Shown: positions 46,090 to 57,791 of the stretch, one piece after another | How the letters are laid out: each line of letters starts with the position of its first letter | How positions within the stretch are numbered: the first letter of the stretch is position 1 | Assembly (NCBI GenBank): GCA_958295665.1 | Contig: OY282559.1 | Location: 257,058,245-257,122,244, forward strand | Direction of reading: 5' to 3' | Source of the DNA: Tipula vernalis | Lineage: Eukaryota > Arthropoda > Insecta > Diptera > Tipulidae | DNA length: 64,000 bases | Notes under the pieces: model-generated | Database searches by the model: none | What the model was told of the DNA's origin: nothing | What the model saw: only the letters and a program-made list of their open reading frames with translations | Position numbers and translations under genes: made by a program

Positions 46090-48500
46090 GATTTGACAAT
46101 GTCAATGTCTACTATAAGCACGTTTGACTGCATCATCGTCAGATCTATTATTTCGTCGTGCTTGCAGAATAAAATCTTCAGCCAACTGATTTTTGAATCT
46201 TTCTCAGAGACCTTTTGGATCTTCGGGACATCCAAAAATAAGAATCTGAACGAAGAGTATTCGCATTACCGAAGGCATTTTGGACAGTGCTGATTCTTCC
46301 AGACCATCTATCTACTGTTTATCGTCGAAGGCGAGGCCATGAGCTAGGCAAACTTGTTTGTATGTCGCATAACGAATGTCATTCACAGTCAGGAGATCAT
46401 CAAAACTTGTTGCGTCCTTCACATGATAGAGAAGTACTCGCAAATTGAAGCATTCTGCTTGAGCAACATAATTTACGTTGTGAATTCGACCAATGACACG
46501 TAATCGACGGATTCGCAGTTCTCAGCTGCTCGATTTTCCATCCCATTTAAAATGTTCGGGCATTTCCCAATAGTAGTAGTAATTCTGGTTTGTTTGCATT
46601 TGCTTCAACGCCTGGTTATGTCGAAAATACGCTTTTAACATTGAACCTTTTTATCCAATATCTGCCAGATCTTCTTGGGCTGTGTCAATATCTTGCATTC
46701 GATGTTGACCACGTAAATGAATATTCAAGCGCTGAACGATATGACTCTTTCTTTGGATTTCGTGGCCAAATAATCACGATACTTTGGTTTTTCATCATCC
46801 GCTAGAGATGTTACTTCTTTGAATTGCATTGGGAAACCGAAGCGGCACTGCAATTTTCCATTTTTATTGACCATACATGTAGCATCTGGATTTAACTCCA
46901 CTCCACTCCCATTAGATCATCAATTTCTTCTGGATTATGGATTCGATCTTCAGGATTCATGATCAACAGCAAATACATCTCCACGTTTTTGAAATTCGAT
47001 TGTATACACATATGCGGTCACTTTTCCAAATATCTGTTTTTTATCCAAATCATTGATAATTTCATTAAATTTTTATTTCGCAACTCGAGCGACGAGATCG
47101 GATCTTGAGCGGACTGCTGTATGATAACTCCATTATCAGATATAATACGCGCTGGTTCTTTAATTTCTGGCCAATCGGGATTACAAGTCATGGTGATGAA
47201 GAAATCTGGCGATCCAAGACGACCAACATAGTAACGCGTTGATCGGGTGAATGATGATGGTAGCATTATTTTTTCACCAACAACTGCATTCTGTTTCGCA
47301 GCTAAATCGTTGATAAGTCGGATAACACCTGCGTACCAATCGGCTAAAATAGTTTTTTGATTAAATTGGATCCATTGGATATGCGATCACGTTCAACTCG
47401 AATGAAAGTATCGACGAGATATTGTTGAAAAAGTCGTCCACCAAAATGTAAGGCGTTGAAAACTGTTTGACGCAGGTCGGGTGTTAAATTAGTTTGCAAA
47501 GAAAGGCTTTTGACGTGTAAGATGTGGACGACTTGCATAAGTTATTCGAAGTGGCATACCCACGGTATATCCTGACGTACCGGCTGGATAAAACAATGTG
47601 TAGGTCAAGGGCTCCACACGATAGTCGATATTTTTCAAAATGATAACACCTTTGCCACATTGTTTTACAACCATTTCATTTGATGGGAAACTTTGATTGG
47701 TGTTAAGCGTAAGAACAACGCATACTTCATTACACACATTGTGTGGGATGTAACGCCATCTTCATTTTGTGATAAACTTGTCCAGCTGCTTTGAAGCTAA
47801 AAATGTTACGACTATTGATGGTTCGATCATCGCTTACGTTGAATGAAGCTAAAGCGAAACATGAGTTTAAGTTTCGGTTTCGTTTGTGGAACTCATTAGC
47901 GAGCGGGTGACGTCGTAAAAAAAGTCAAACCAATTCATTTGGAAACTGTGGAGGTGGCACCACAATTCGACCATGCAAGCAGCAATCTCCAAATGAATTA
48001 CCTTCATTTGCTACTCTTTCTTCGGGGAAATAGAGGGCTCCGCAGTTAATACATACAACGTTGAAGGGTCCCAATGATTTGTAATTAACGCTGGCGTAGT
48101 TTACGGCATCTTTGTCGGTTCGTACTGGATTGTGTGCCATATAGCATGCGCTTTTCTTCGTTGCATTTGATCAACATCTTGGTGGCAAATTCACGTCTGT
48201 TCTTCGAGAAATTATTCGATTATTAAACTTCTCTTTTAAAAGATCGATTGATTCCATTGCTGTGCGGCATGTTGCACCATTCTGTTAAAGCCATATATTC
48301 TGCACATCAATATCTTCCAATTGACTCTACAAAAGTTGTTGGTTTGAGGCTTAATTTTCTGTGAACGACGACGTATTGATCTCTTTGGCTCTTCAGCAAT
48401 ATTTGTTCTAACAGCTGCAATATTTTCACTTGAACGACCACTACGCTAGTAAATTCTGCTTTTCTGATCTTGAATTGAGCCCGTTTCTTCAAAGTTTAAT
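46090..48500 (-). pseudogene. Helitron Rep/helicase, N-terminal part, degenerate
   Basis: On the minus strand: GPFNVVCINCGALYFPEERV (about 48080-48000), the Cys-containing block at the N-terminus of Helitron proteins; later LPSSFTRSTRYYVGRLGSPD then FFITMTCNPDWPEI (about 47265-47160), the Rep region; FGKVTAYVYTIEFQKRG (about 47035-46985); a frame giving LLLIMNPEDRIHNPEEIDDL; CRFGFPMQFKEV (about 46845-46800); then LRVLLYHVKDATSFDDLLTV (about 46450-46390). The His-x-His nickase motif expected after EFQKRG is lost. Many frameshifts. The Pif1 helicase half is absent here. Rolling-circle transposon protein, dead. Confidence 0.82.
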
Positions 48501-48723
48501 AGCACGGTTTATCGTAACATTTTCTCTACCGTATTTTGAAAGAAATTTTCTTCCAACTTCTTCCATATTTAAAATAAGTTTTAATAATCAAACCAGGTTG
48601 TTCGCTCGTGTAGCGAACCATTTGAACTAACCGAAATGTTTGTACTTGTCATCTGTCAAATAACATTTGGTACTAGTACACAAAACATAAATGGCGGTAT
48701 ATAATATACATAATAAAAATATA

Positions 48724-48912
<189 letters not shown>

Positions 48913-49139
48913 GTGAGGTTATGTTACAGTAACATTTTAATTTTATTCGGAGAAAACATGAAACTATAACAAAACTGAAATTTACAAGCAAGTATTTGGT
49001 AATGATAATGCTTATATCCACAAACACTTAAGACTGTCTGCTCATTCACTTAATAAAATATGATCTATTCGCCCGACATAAAACTTTTAAAGTTTCAATA
49101 AAATTCCGTGTTTCTTTGTTTCTATATTGACTGACCAGT

Positions 49140-49565
49140 GGAGCGAATTGTTCACAAAATTCTTTATATGCTTGTGAAGCTTACACCAAAGGTAATAAAA
49201 TTACCAAGTTTAGATTCATATAGTCTTATTGGCAAACAATTTAATCGAAGATTGGGCACTTCAATATTTTCGAAAGCATTAGATGCTATCGATGGATGCC
49301 ACATAAAAATTGTTGTACCGACTTGCGTTACACTGTCAATATAAATCGTAAACTTGATTACATTATTAATTTAATGGCAGTATGCGATAATTCTGGTAAA
49401 TTTATTAATATTTGTTGTGCATACCCCCGGGTTCCGTACATGACCAAAGGGTCCTACGGAATAGTCAATTATATCGCAAACAAACATTCCCACCTCATGG
49501 ATTTTTTTCTATTAGGTGATGGTGTATTTAAATGTTCATTAGATCCGGCAGCTAAGATCGGAATT
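49140..49565 (+). pseudogene. Second PIF/Harbinger transposase remnant
   Basis: ALDAIDGCHIKIVVPT (about 49275-49322) matches the first catalytic block (GAIDGTHI.I..P). After a frame change, DYIINLMAVCDNSGKFINIC (about 49355-49415) matches the N...Q.VCD..G.F......PGS..D block, and HLMDFFLLGDGVFKC the LLGD block with another catalytic Asp. Catalytic residues survive, but the frame is broken near 49320 and the C-terminus is replaced at about 49560 by a Tc3-like sequence. It is a different copy from that at 2179-4231. Confidence 0.7.
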
Positions 49566-50010
49566 TTGAAGGAAGGGGGATTCTCAAATCGTCAAATAGT
49601 GGAAAAATTTTGTAGAGGGAAAACCGTAATTGGATCCTTTATCAATAATACTAAAAATTATGGTAAAATTATAGAAGGACGCATTGGGGAGGCTACAACG
49701 CCCACGGATAATCGGGCGATTGTTCGATCAGCTTCAAATTCATGCTTATCAGCGTGAAAAATGAAGGCAAAAACCGGAGTCAAAGCTAGCTTATTAACGG
49801 TTCGACGTGTGATTAACAATGCTACGCATCTTAAATTGAAAAAACTCCAAAAGAAACCTCCTTTGCAAAGCAAACCGATTGGAATCTGCTAAAAACCACA
49901 TGTCATGGAAGCAAGAATGGAACCGGGTTACATTTTCGGACTCATGAATATGAAACTGATGCCCATCAGAACCATCCAAATCAATTTTTTTTCGTCCAAG
50001 AGCGGTCTCT
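49560..50010 (+). pseudogene. Tc1/Tc3-like transposase fragment with a local inversion
   Basis: IGILKEGGFSNRQIVEKFCR and KTVIGSFINNTKNYGK (about 49560-49670) are the N-terminal HTH of Tc3-like transposases, followed by TPTDNRAIVRSASN, the second HTH. LLTVRRVINNATHLKLKKLQ comes in another frame after a stop at about 49757. NHMSWKQEWNRVTFSD reaches the first catalytic Asp at about 49945. There the plus reading stops, and the expected continuation (DEKK.DLDGSDGHQFH-like) is found on the minus strand of about 49995-49945, so a short piece has been inverted. The rest of the gene is missing. Confidence 0.72.
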
Positions 50011-50759
50011 CTATTTTATTTGTTTATTTTATATATTTTAGTAATTTATTTTTATTTAATTTGTTTTTGACATTCAATTACATTTACTTACTACGTATTT
50101 CAAACTGTATGTCATACAAATTGAAAATTCGTCGAAAATTAACCTCGTAATTTGCCTTTTCACCAAGCATCTATGAGGAAATAGCGAAAGCTTCAAAATT
50201 TGAAAAGTCTTCTGAGGCACACAGTATTAGTAAAAGAATACAACTTTTCGGTCAGCGATTGAATCACAATTCATCCATGCCATTACACGCCTTTTTCGTT
50301 TGTTTGCATTGCTTTTCCTTTGGTGTGTGTACAAAAAAATGCAATCATAATAAAAGGAAATTAAAATACAATTACAAATTTATAGATTTTTCGAAAGCAG
50401 GTTGCTTGGAAACCCCAAGGGCGTAGGCCGGATCCTTCCGTTTACCACTGTCTAGAAATACTGGTAGGATATTCCGTTATTTTTAAACATTGTATTTTAG
50501 GCATTTTAGAATTACAAATTTTCTAAAAATAAAAACTAGTTATTGACACCCCTGAAAACTGGAATCAATTATTGTACTCTAATATGTCTGTCATATGGCT
50601 ATATAGTATTTGCTGCTCACACGATTTTAGGCTACATCGGTAGTTTTCTATCTTAGACGCTTTATATTGGAATAAGAATATAGTTCCCAAGTCATTATCC
50701 TAAGGATTAAGAACTTCAGCGAATAAAAAATCATTTAATCAACTTAAACTATGTGGTAC
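50011..50759. other. Intergenic DNA, nothing recognised
   Basis: No coding frames or repeat boundaries that I can support. Confidence 0.5.
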
Positions 50760-50972
50760 ACCAATACTCCACTTTACGAATTTATTAGTTTCCGAAAAAT
50801 TGGGCATAAATCGAAATTTCTTGTCGTTTTATTGGGAAATTTCGTAAATCGATGGATTGGTATACGTGTCACCAATCCCTTGATTTACAAAATTTCCCAA
50901 TAAAACGAAAAGAAATTTCGATTTACGCCCAATTTTTCGGAAACTACTAAATTCGTATAGCGGGGCATTGGT
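50760..50972. repeat. Hairpin MITE with ~100 bp arms
   Basis: ACCAATACTCCACTTTACGA... at the left is mirrored by ...TCGTATAGCGGGGCATTGGT at the right. Arms contain AGTTTCCGAAAAATTGGGC.TAAATCGAAATTTCTT and TTTTATTGGGAAATTT, with about ten mismatches per 100. The loop is only about 10 nt (TATACGTGTC, 50861-50870). Non-coding. A transcript would form a near-continuous 100 bp stem. Confidence 0.8.
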
Positions 50973-52800
50973 TGATTCTTTTTACCTATCAGTATCATTA
51001 CTGAAGTTTACCAAATCGAATTAGAGCCTTTTTTGCTAATCTTTGTTTGTTTTTTTCAAAATTAACGCAATAAATGTTACTAACAATTTTTCGAGTTAGC
51101 AAATAAGTCAAGCAATCTAATTCAAAGAGGGTGCCATACCTAAAATTCACATCAAATTTAAAATCATAATGTCACGCAATTATATTAAAGGATGGTAATC
51201 GCATTTGAAACCAAAATCTGCCGTATATAATATAAGACTTTACCTTACTCATAATAATGTTATCCAAAAATCTTGAAATAATCCAGTAATTCTAAATTTG
51301 TGTTCATGGTATACATGTTTATGTATTTAAATAGAAAGTCATATTCATACATTAATATTTATATTACGAAGTAATAATAAAAAATATAAAAAAATGGAAA
51401 ATGTGGAGAAAAATTATCAAAATATTCACTGAACTGTAAAATTATCCATCTGAATAATTTCTCCCCATAATATTACCGCTGTTGTACTCATCTAGTTGTT
51501 TTAAGGGCGAAAATATCGATTATATGTCGATACCATAGGAGTTCTTAATATTTTATGAACATTATACGTGATAACTGATAAGTATCCATCACTTTGGTTT
51601 GTTTCATGTTACGTCGAGTATGTGTGTTCGATAATAATTTTTATCTCGATTTTTATTACAAAGGATTTTGCACTTCACTTGCTATACATAAGTCAACAAA
51701 GTGGAAAGAAGTTTCTAATTAAAATTTAACGTATCTACACATATAATATTTTTGGATAGCTGCGGTGTGGCGCTCATTAAATTCGAATTAAATTTAAAAT
51801 TAGACAGGCAACGCCATACTAAAATTAAAATTAAAACAACTTTTTGGTCCTAATTTGTTCATTTTTTTTTTAACTTTAAATTACATGTCCAAAACAGATT
51901 TCCAATTGTACATACACATAATTAAATACAATGTATACCATATATACATATACAACAGATCCATGTACATACACCCGTGTTTATAATTTAGATCTCAGCA
52001 AAATGATACAGAACAAGTTTTTTTTTTGTTGTGTTGAAAACATCTCAATTTATTTTCTGTGAAACTTCTGACATTTCGTAGGAAGGGTACAATTAGAAAC
52101 CCAACCATATCTGTTGAAATTAAGTTGCACAAACAAATGTATGTTTTATTTTTAGGTTAAAACATCCATAAAAAATAATTACTTTACAGTTTTTTGTGTT
52201 TTATTTTCTTCATTATTAAGCTTTACCGTATTTTCATCTTATACTAAAAAAATTCTGTTCGATGCGTCGTTGTTCGGTAAAGTTTGGTCTATTTCTGTGT
52301 TTTTTTTTGTTGGGTGTGTTGCTTTATTCAGTAGGTTTTAATTTTTTTTTTTTTTTTGGTCCCATTTTTGTTTACTAATGAGGTTGGAAAATTGTATTAA
52401 TTAGACGTCATATATATAAGAAGAGAGATGAAAGAACAAAAATCTACTTCGGTTAAATTAAACAACAAATAATAAAAGTTGGCAGCTTCACAAAAAAAAA
52501 AAAAAGTTCTTTAATTTTTTTTTTTTGCTTTTTATACCGAAATACCCAAAAATTAAAAGTAAAATTATAAATTATGTCGAACACAAAGGAAGTTTAGAAA
52601 TAATAATGATATTAATTAGAATAAATAATAATTAGAGATACGGAAAATGGGAAATAAATTAAAAGCTTTGACAATTAATTTTAAATTGAAAAAAGTTAAA
52701 AACATTTTTTTTTTGTTGTGTTGGTTTCAAAATTATTGTGAAATATTGTACGTTTTTCAAAATATAGATTAGGTTGAATTTGTAATAAGAATGATATAAG
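50973..52800. other. AT-rich intergenic DNA, poly(T)-rich
   Basis: No gene recognised. Between 52010 and 52720 several T runs are followed by GTTGTGTTG (52019, 52310, 52705), a loose repetition without a clear unit. Confidence 0.5.
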
Positions 52801-52809
52801 AAGCGACTT

Positions 52810-53345
52810 AATTAATTTATTTATTTATGTCAACAGGAAAAATCCTTTATTGACAATAACATGGACATCAAATAACAAACTACAATTTACATTTAATTTA
52901 CTTTTTCAATAAACAATTGGATAAGTTGAAATCGAACTCATTAAAATTAGCATTAAATTGCCGACACATAGCCGAAATAGGGGCATTATGCGCATAATTG
53001 GACTTAGAAGTCAGTAAATAAATAAAATGTTTAACGCGAAATGGTTTACGGGGCACATGAATATCAGTATTGGTAAGAAATTCAGTGAGATGAAATGATG
53101 GTCCAGGATGACTCCCAAATCCTTAATTATCGTCACTCTTTCGAGCGGCTGATTATTGATGTGATAAGGTTGAGTAATAATCTTTCCTCTCCTGAAGAAA
53201 ATCATAACCTTACATTTTATATATTCGTAATAGTCTAGTTGTAAAATAAATCTAGATCACTCTGCAGTTCCATACATAGTTGCGAAGTAGTTATGATTTT
53301 TGATATTTTCAGGTCATCCAAATAAAATACACAGCTGCACTATTT
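52810..53345 (-). pseudogene. LINE RT 3' fragment
   Basis: The minus strand reads CVFYLDDLKISKIITTSQLC then MELQSDLDLFYN (about 53330-53235), the (F/Y)ADDLK catalytic block with Leu for Ala. Next is MIFFRRGKIITQPYHINNQP, LERVTIIKDLGVILDHHFIS (53205-53085), the thumb block NN..LERV..IKDLGV..D, and after frameshifts a C-terminal ISAMCRQFNANFNEFDFNLS (about 52985-52925). These are standard for CR1/jockey-type LINEs. Both ends are missing. It belongs to a different copy and possibly a different family from the other LINEs in the window. Confidence 0.72.
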
Positions 53346-54455
53346 TTTTTGTTGCCTTAACCCATTTTAGGATCAAGGAAAACTCAACGGTGAGCATCGC
53401 TGTCCAATTTATATAGTCATTTCAATACCCGCTTACAAACTTCATCATCCGAAGAGATTCACAATGGTATCATTTGCAAGCCGGCAAATGTTGTCATTTG
53501 GAAAGCTAAGTGGAAATCGGGTAGTACTTGTAAAATAGCAATGTACGCACCATTCTCTTCACAATATTTCGGAATCCACAAAAGTTACAAAATTATGATT
53601 TTTTACCGTTTTGCCGGCCATTGGGATAGCACGGCGAATGTTAGGCATCTAGGCCCCCTGACTGATGGAACATCGAGTAATCCAAGGAAATAAAAACGGT
53701 GGCTTTCATAAGAATCTACGTCTGTGAAGGTCTGAAAAGTTGTACAGAAAAAAAGTCGACTTTTGGAGCTATTTAGTAATATAGTATCGCCAATTGTATC
53801 AACGCCAATTGGAGTTTATGGCAAGCATTGGAATTTGAAATAACTGCGATTAACGACAGACAAATCAGCTTTATGAAATGATTGTAATGTCTTTTCAATT
53901 AGTATCAAAATGAATGAAGCCATTTATTTTATCATTGATTTTTAACCCAAAAATAAAATTATTTGCACCCGGACCTCTTGATGGAGAACACCGCCCGCTT
54001 TTTATTGCCTGTTGTGTTAGTGAACAAATCAGCGCTTAAACGAACTTAATTTTTTTGTATGTAAAAAAAAATGATTCTTAATCTATTGATGTCGGGCTAT
54101 GATTCCCAACAATTTGTTTAGATATTGAAAAAAAATGAGATTTTGTTACTTTGGGTTATCACGAATTGCAAAAAACCGCATTTCTTTTTTTTTTAGAATA
54201 TTGTCCTCCACTTTCCCTTATAGCGTCAATACCGGACATTGTGTATAAAGCTTAAATGTTTTAATAAAATTAAATTTTAGTGAATTTTTAAAATAAAAAT
54301 GTTTAAAATAAAATTAGTGGTTTTAAAATTCACGATATTCCGAAATTTGCCGAAATTGCTCAAAATATTCTCGAAAATCTACAAATACAATGTATACCAT
54401 ATATAGGGTTTAAAAATAATTTTAAAGTGTAGAGGATTCTCGAGTTAGGAATTCA
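53346..54455. other. Intergenic DNA, nothing recognised
   Basis: Slightly less AT-rich at 53400-53750, with no frame that I recognise on either strand. Confidence 0.45.
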
Positions 54456-54459
54456 AAAA

Positions 54460-54850
54460 CAACGAAAAGAGAAGGTAGGATTAAGAGTGATCCTTTTTTC
54501 ACCGCCAGGAAAATAAATGGAGCCATACCACTTCAAATTGTTCAGGGTTGATCGGACTCGTCTGTTAGACGTCGGCTGTTTGAATCTTGGTTGCGTGAGT
54601 AGTTTACGTGCAAAAACCGATTTGTTTCCAAACAAAATTTAAAACGAAAAATAAATTTCGCAAAACAACGTCTGCACAAAACATTGGCGATTTGGAAAAG
54701 TCGTCCTCTGGAGCAGCGAATCGAAGTTTAGTTTGTTCGGAGTGCTAGGTGTTTGTGAGACGCCCGAAAAACAAAGAATTGGATCCCAGATACCTTAGTA
54801 AGACCATAAAGCGCGGAGGAGGGAATTTTATGGTTTAGGTAAGAGAACTT
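54460..54850 (+). pseudogene. Tc1-like transposase fragment
   Basis: Plus-strand frames: NGAIPLQIVQG and SDSSVRRRLFESWL (about 54520-54600), then KRKINFAKQRLHKTLAIWKS (about 54645-54705), KVVLWSSESKFSLFGVLGVC (around 54700-54760; the WSDES catalytic Asp appears changed), and VFVRRPKNKELDPRYLSKTI with KRGGGNFMV (about 54750-54835). This is the Tc1 series from the second HTH through the (R)RP....(Y)...T(I/V)KHGGG.(I/V)MVWG block. The remaining DDE residues are absent. Old truncated copy on the plus strand, different from the Tc1 element at 61.5 kb. Confidence 0.75.
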
Positions 54851-55705
54851 ACGCCAACAGAATTTTCCTTACAATTAATAAACTAATGAACCTTTATTTC
54901 TTCGAAAACATGCCGGATGTTAAAATTATTGTTTTGGGACGCAAGGCCTCTTACGTTAACCTAATCAAGATTGCTTATGGACATAAGTTGAACAGTAAAT
55001 AAAAAAAAAACAGTTATAGGAATTCAGGTGAGCTGTTCCACCTTATGAAATAAATTTAGAAATTCACCAGAAACAAGTCATCCGGAACTTTCTAGTTAAA
55101 TATGTCTATATATTGAGTATGTTATTATTTAACATATGTAATTGTTAAGTGTTTACTGTCGGTGGGCTTTCTATATTTTTAGATGTATGACCGAATGCAG
55201 CATCTTTCAAAAACACGGATTTTTTCCATTCGGAAAGCTGTCGTCTTTTAGCATGTGGAACAAGCATAGGTTATAAAGGGGCTCGAATAAGGACTTGCTA
55301 ACATATAAGATTAACATTTTAATCCAGATGTCGAAAAGGACGAAAGGCTTTCGAGCTTTATTAAGTTGCGTGTTAATATGTGTATTGAAACATATTATAG
55401 ATATAACACTGAAATACTCTACTTCAGTCTTTTTAGCAATGGGTTGTTGACTATCTAAATTAACTTTAGCAGATTTCTAAAGCTTTTTTATGTTTCGGTT
55501 CATTTTGAAGAGTGTTCTCGGAAATATAATAAACCCGTATTACCCGTATTGATTTTAATTGTTCGCATCTTAAAATATTTTAACTAAAGACTGAACGCTA
55601 CTGTTTGTAGAAAACGATGTCATCAATAAAATTGGAGTTACCAATGTGCCTTGCTGTAGCCCAGCGGTGTTTAAACCAGATCAATAATAGTAATTTTCAA
55701 AATAA
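54851..55705. other. Intergenic DNA, nothing recognised
   Basis: No supported feature. Confidence 0.5.
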
Positions 55706-55707
55706 AA

Positions 55708-56165
55708 ATGGACGTGTGGCCAATATACGACTTTCTTTTACGAACGGGGAATTTGAGAAACTTACTATACAAATTTCTTACAAATTTATGTTTTGTAATT
55801 TTTTATTTTTATTTTTTTGGGGGAACATTTTGTATATAATAGTTTTTCTGTAAAGCTTATATTTTTTTAGATATTTCAAAATCACTTTTTCTAGTACACG
55901 GAGGCTGCTACTTCTGGTTGGCCGAATTTTGATGAAATAAAATGGGACGTCAAAATTTATGAAAAAACTTAAATTTGAAGTTTCTGTTTGATTAGTTAAA
56001 CCATCTGGGCTGTTGTAGGGGGAGACAGACTGACAGACAGACAGATGCCACTTCAAAACTGAGTTTTTCATACTCAAGGCACCCCAAAACAAATAAATCT
56101 TCAAAAATCTCAAGGTAGGAAATTTTCCTAATTACTAAACTTTACTTTATTACTGGAAAATAAAA
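55708..56165. repeat. Mini-me-like dispersed repeat, copy 2
   Basis: GTGTGGCCAATATACGACTT, TTTTACGAACGGGGAATTT, TTAGTTAAACCATCTGGGCT, a short (GACAGACA)n run near 56030 and AAATCTTCAAAAATCTCAAG follow the order of copy 1 at 13125-13635 in the same orientation. The microsatellite is much shorter than in copy 1. Confidence 0.65.
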
Positions 56166-56672
56166 TAAAATTATATTTTGGAGTAATCTTACTATAGTAG
56201 GAGACAATCGGAAATAACATATTTCGTTGTAATGTAAACAATATTGTATTACGATTAGTGCACGATTCGTTATGGAAACTTTGGAAACACAATCTATAAT
56301 ACCATAGCCTTCAAGATTATAGAGCCACAATCATAAGTCATACTTTTTTAGAAGCTTTGTCAGTGATACGTATGAAAAATTATAAAAGTTATTTTTAACA
56401 ACAATATACCAGAAGGCTATGTTGGTATTAAATAAATATTAATTGCAGAAAGATTCAAAATTAAATTATGTCTCAAATATATTTCTCGACCTTTCATTTT
56501 GAAAAATACATCAAAGTTGTCTCTAACGGAGTAAAATAGTACTTGCTAAATTTACCTTTAGTTTTACTAGTGGACGTCAGATGTCTATTATTATTATTAT
56601 TTACTGGAGGGCCATGTGGGCGATAAGCCACCTTGCACCGCGACCTAAAAGATCTATTGTGCTGGACCCTAC

Positions 56673-57791
56673 TTAATTATCCGTCCAGTCAATATTCCGG
56701 CTCTTAATGAATCTGACAATACTACTGGCCGGTACAAGATACATACTATCCGGGCTCATTGTCCTCCCTCCTAGATGTTGCAGTCTTTGCTGGAAAATGG
56801 CTGGGCAATGGCACATAACATGTTCCGCTGATTCCGCTTCCAGACCGCAGAAGCGGCATCCATCTGTCGTACTTAGGCCCATCTTCTTTAGGTGATACCT
56901 TAAGGGGACATGACCTGTGAGGAAGCCTGTAAGCAGCCTCAACTCAGGTTTCCTGAGTTCAAGGCACTCCTTAACCCTGACAGACGAAGGTGATATACAT
57001 TTCTTCGCCTGCCGTAAACCTGGAATTCTGCGCCAGTAGGAGGACTTTTCAACATCCTCCCAGCGTTTTACCGCTGCTCTAAGGTGTCCATTAGTGACAC
57101 CGCAGAAGGGTTCTGGTCCAATAAATGGAGAGGCAGAACCCTTACGGGCGAGGCCATCAGCTGCCTCGTTTCCTTCGATTCCAGTATGACCTGGCACCCA
57201 CATAAGTGTTACTTTATTTGAGCCTGCCAGATGTTTAATAACCTTCAGACAATCCCATACCAGCCTTGACTCAACGGTACAAGACCTAAGAGCTTTTAAG
57301 GTCGATTGGCTGTCTGATACAATATAAATCTTTGCATCGTTTAGGCCTTTTGCTATACCTATCCTAGCGCAAAGTTCTATAGCATGTACTTCTGCTTGAA
57401 AAACGGTAGCATTGGTACCCAAGGACTTCGAGAGGGTAGTGCCACTCCCGTGTATTCCTATTTCCGCCCCATCTTCCGTTTTTGCTCCATCTGTAAACCA
57501 TACCATGGACCCTCGCTCAAATGATGGTCCACCTGCCCTCCACACATCCCGGTCAGGTAACCTAACACAGAATGATTTGTGGAAGTCCAGTTTAGCTGGC
57601 ATACAGTCGGAAGGCATTCCTATGGTAGGGTCTGTCTGAAATTCCTTAAGGATTTCCAGATGACCCACCATATTGCCTGGTTTGATATTTCCTTCCGCCT
57701 GCATTTTCAGGGCCATACTTGCAGCATCCTTTTTATATGCAGGTGTAACGGTGTCAGTCCTATAAGTGTCTGCACCCCTGCGGTTGGACAT
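56673..57791 (-). pseudogene. LINE ORF2 C-terminal part: RNase H and Cys/His motif
   Basis: 372 open residues. RNase H has its acidic residues in place: D101 (WFTDGA), E134 (FQAEVHAI), D160 (IVSDSQST) and D212 (NEAADGLA), with WVPGHTGIEGN before the last. Toward the C-terminus a Cys/His motif, CRFCGLEAESAEHVMCHC (about 317-334), matches the zinc-knuckle-like tail of these LINEs. In the complete ORF2 this follows RT. Here it is joined to RT upstream but in a different frame (break near 57790). RNase H would remove the RNA template during target-primed reverse transcription. Confidence 0.85.

Noticed and set aside
51780..52720. Possible host 3' UTR with repeated T-run plus GTTGTGTTG words
   Set aside because: No coding exon, polyadenylation pattern or conservation cue could be tied to it.
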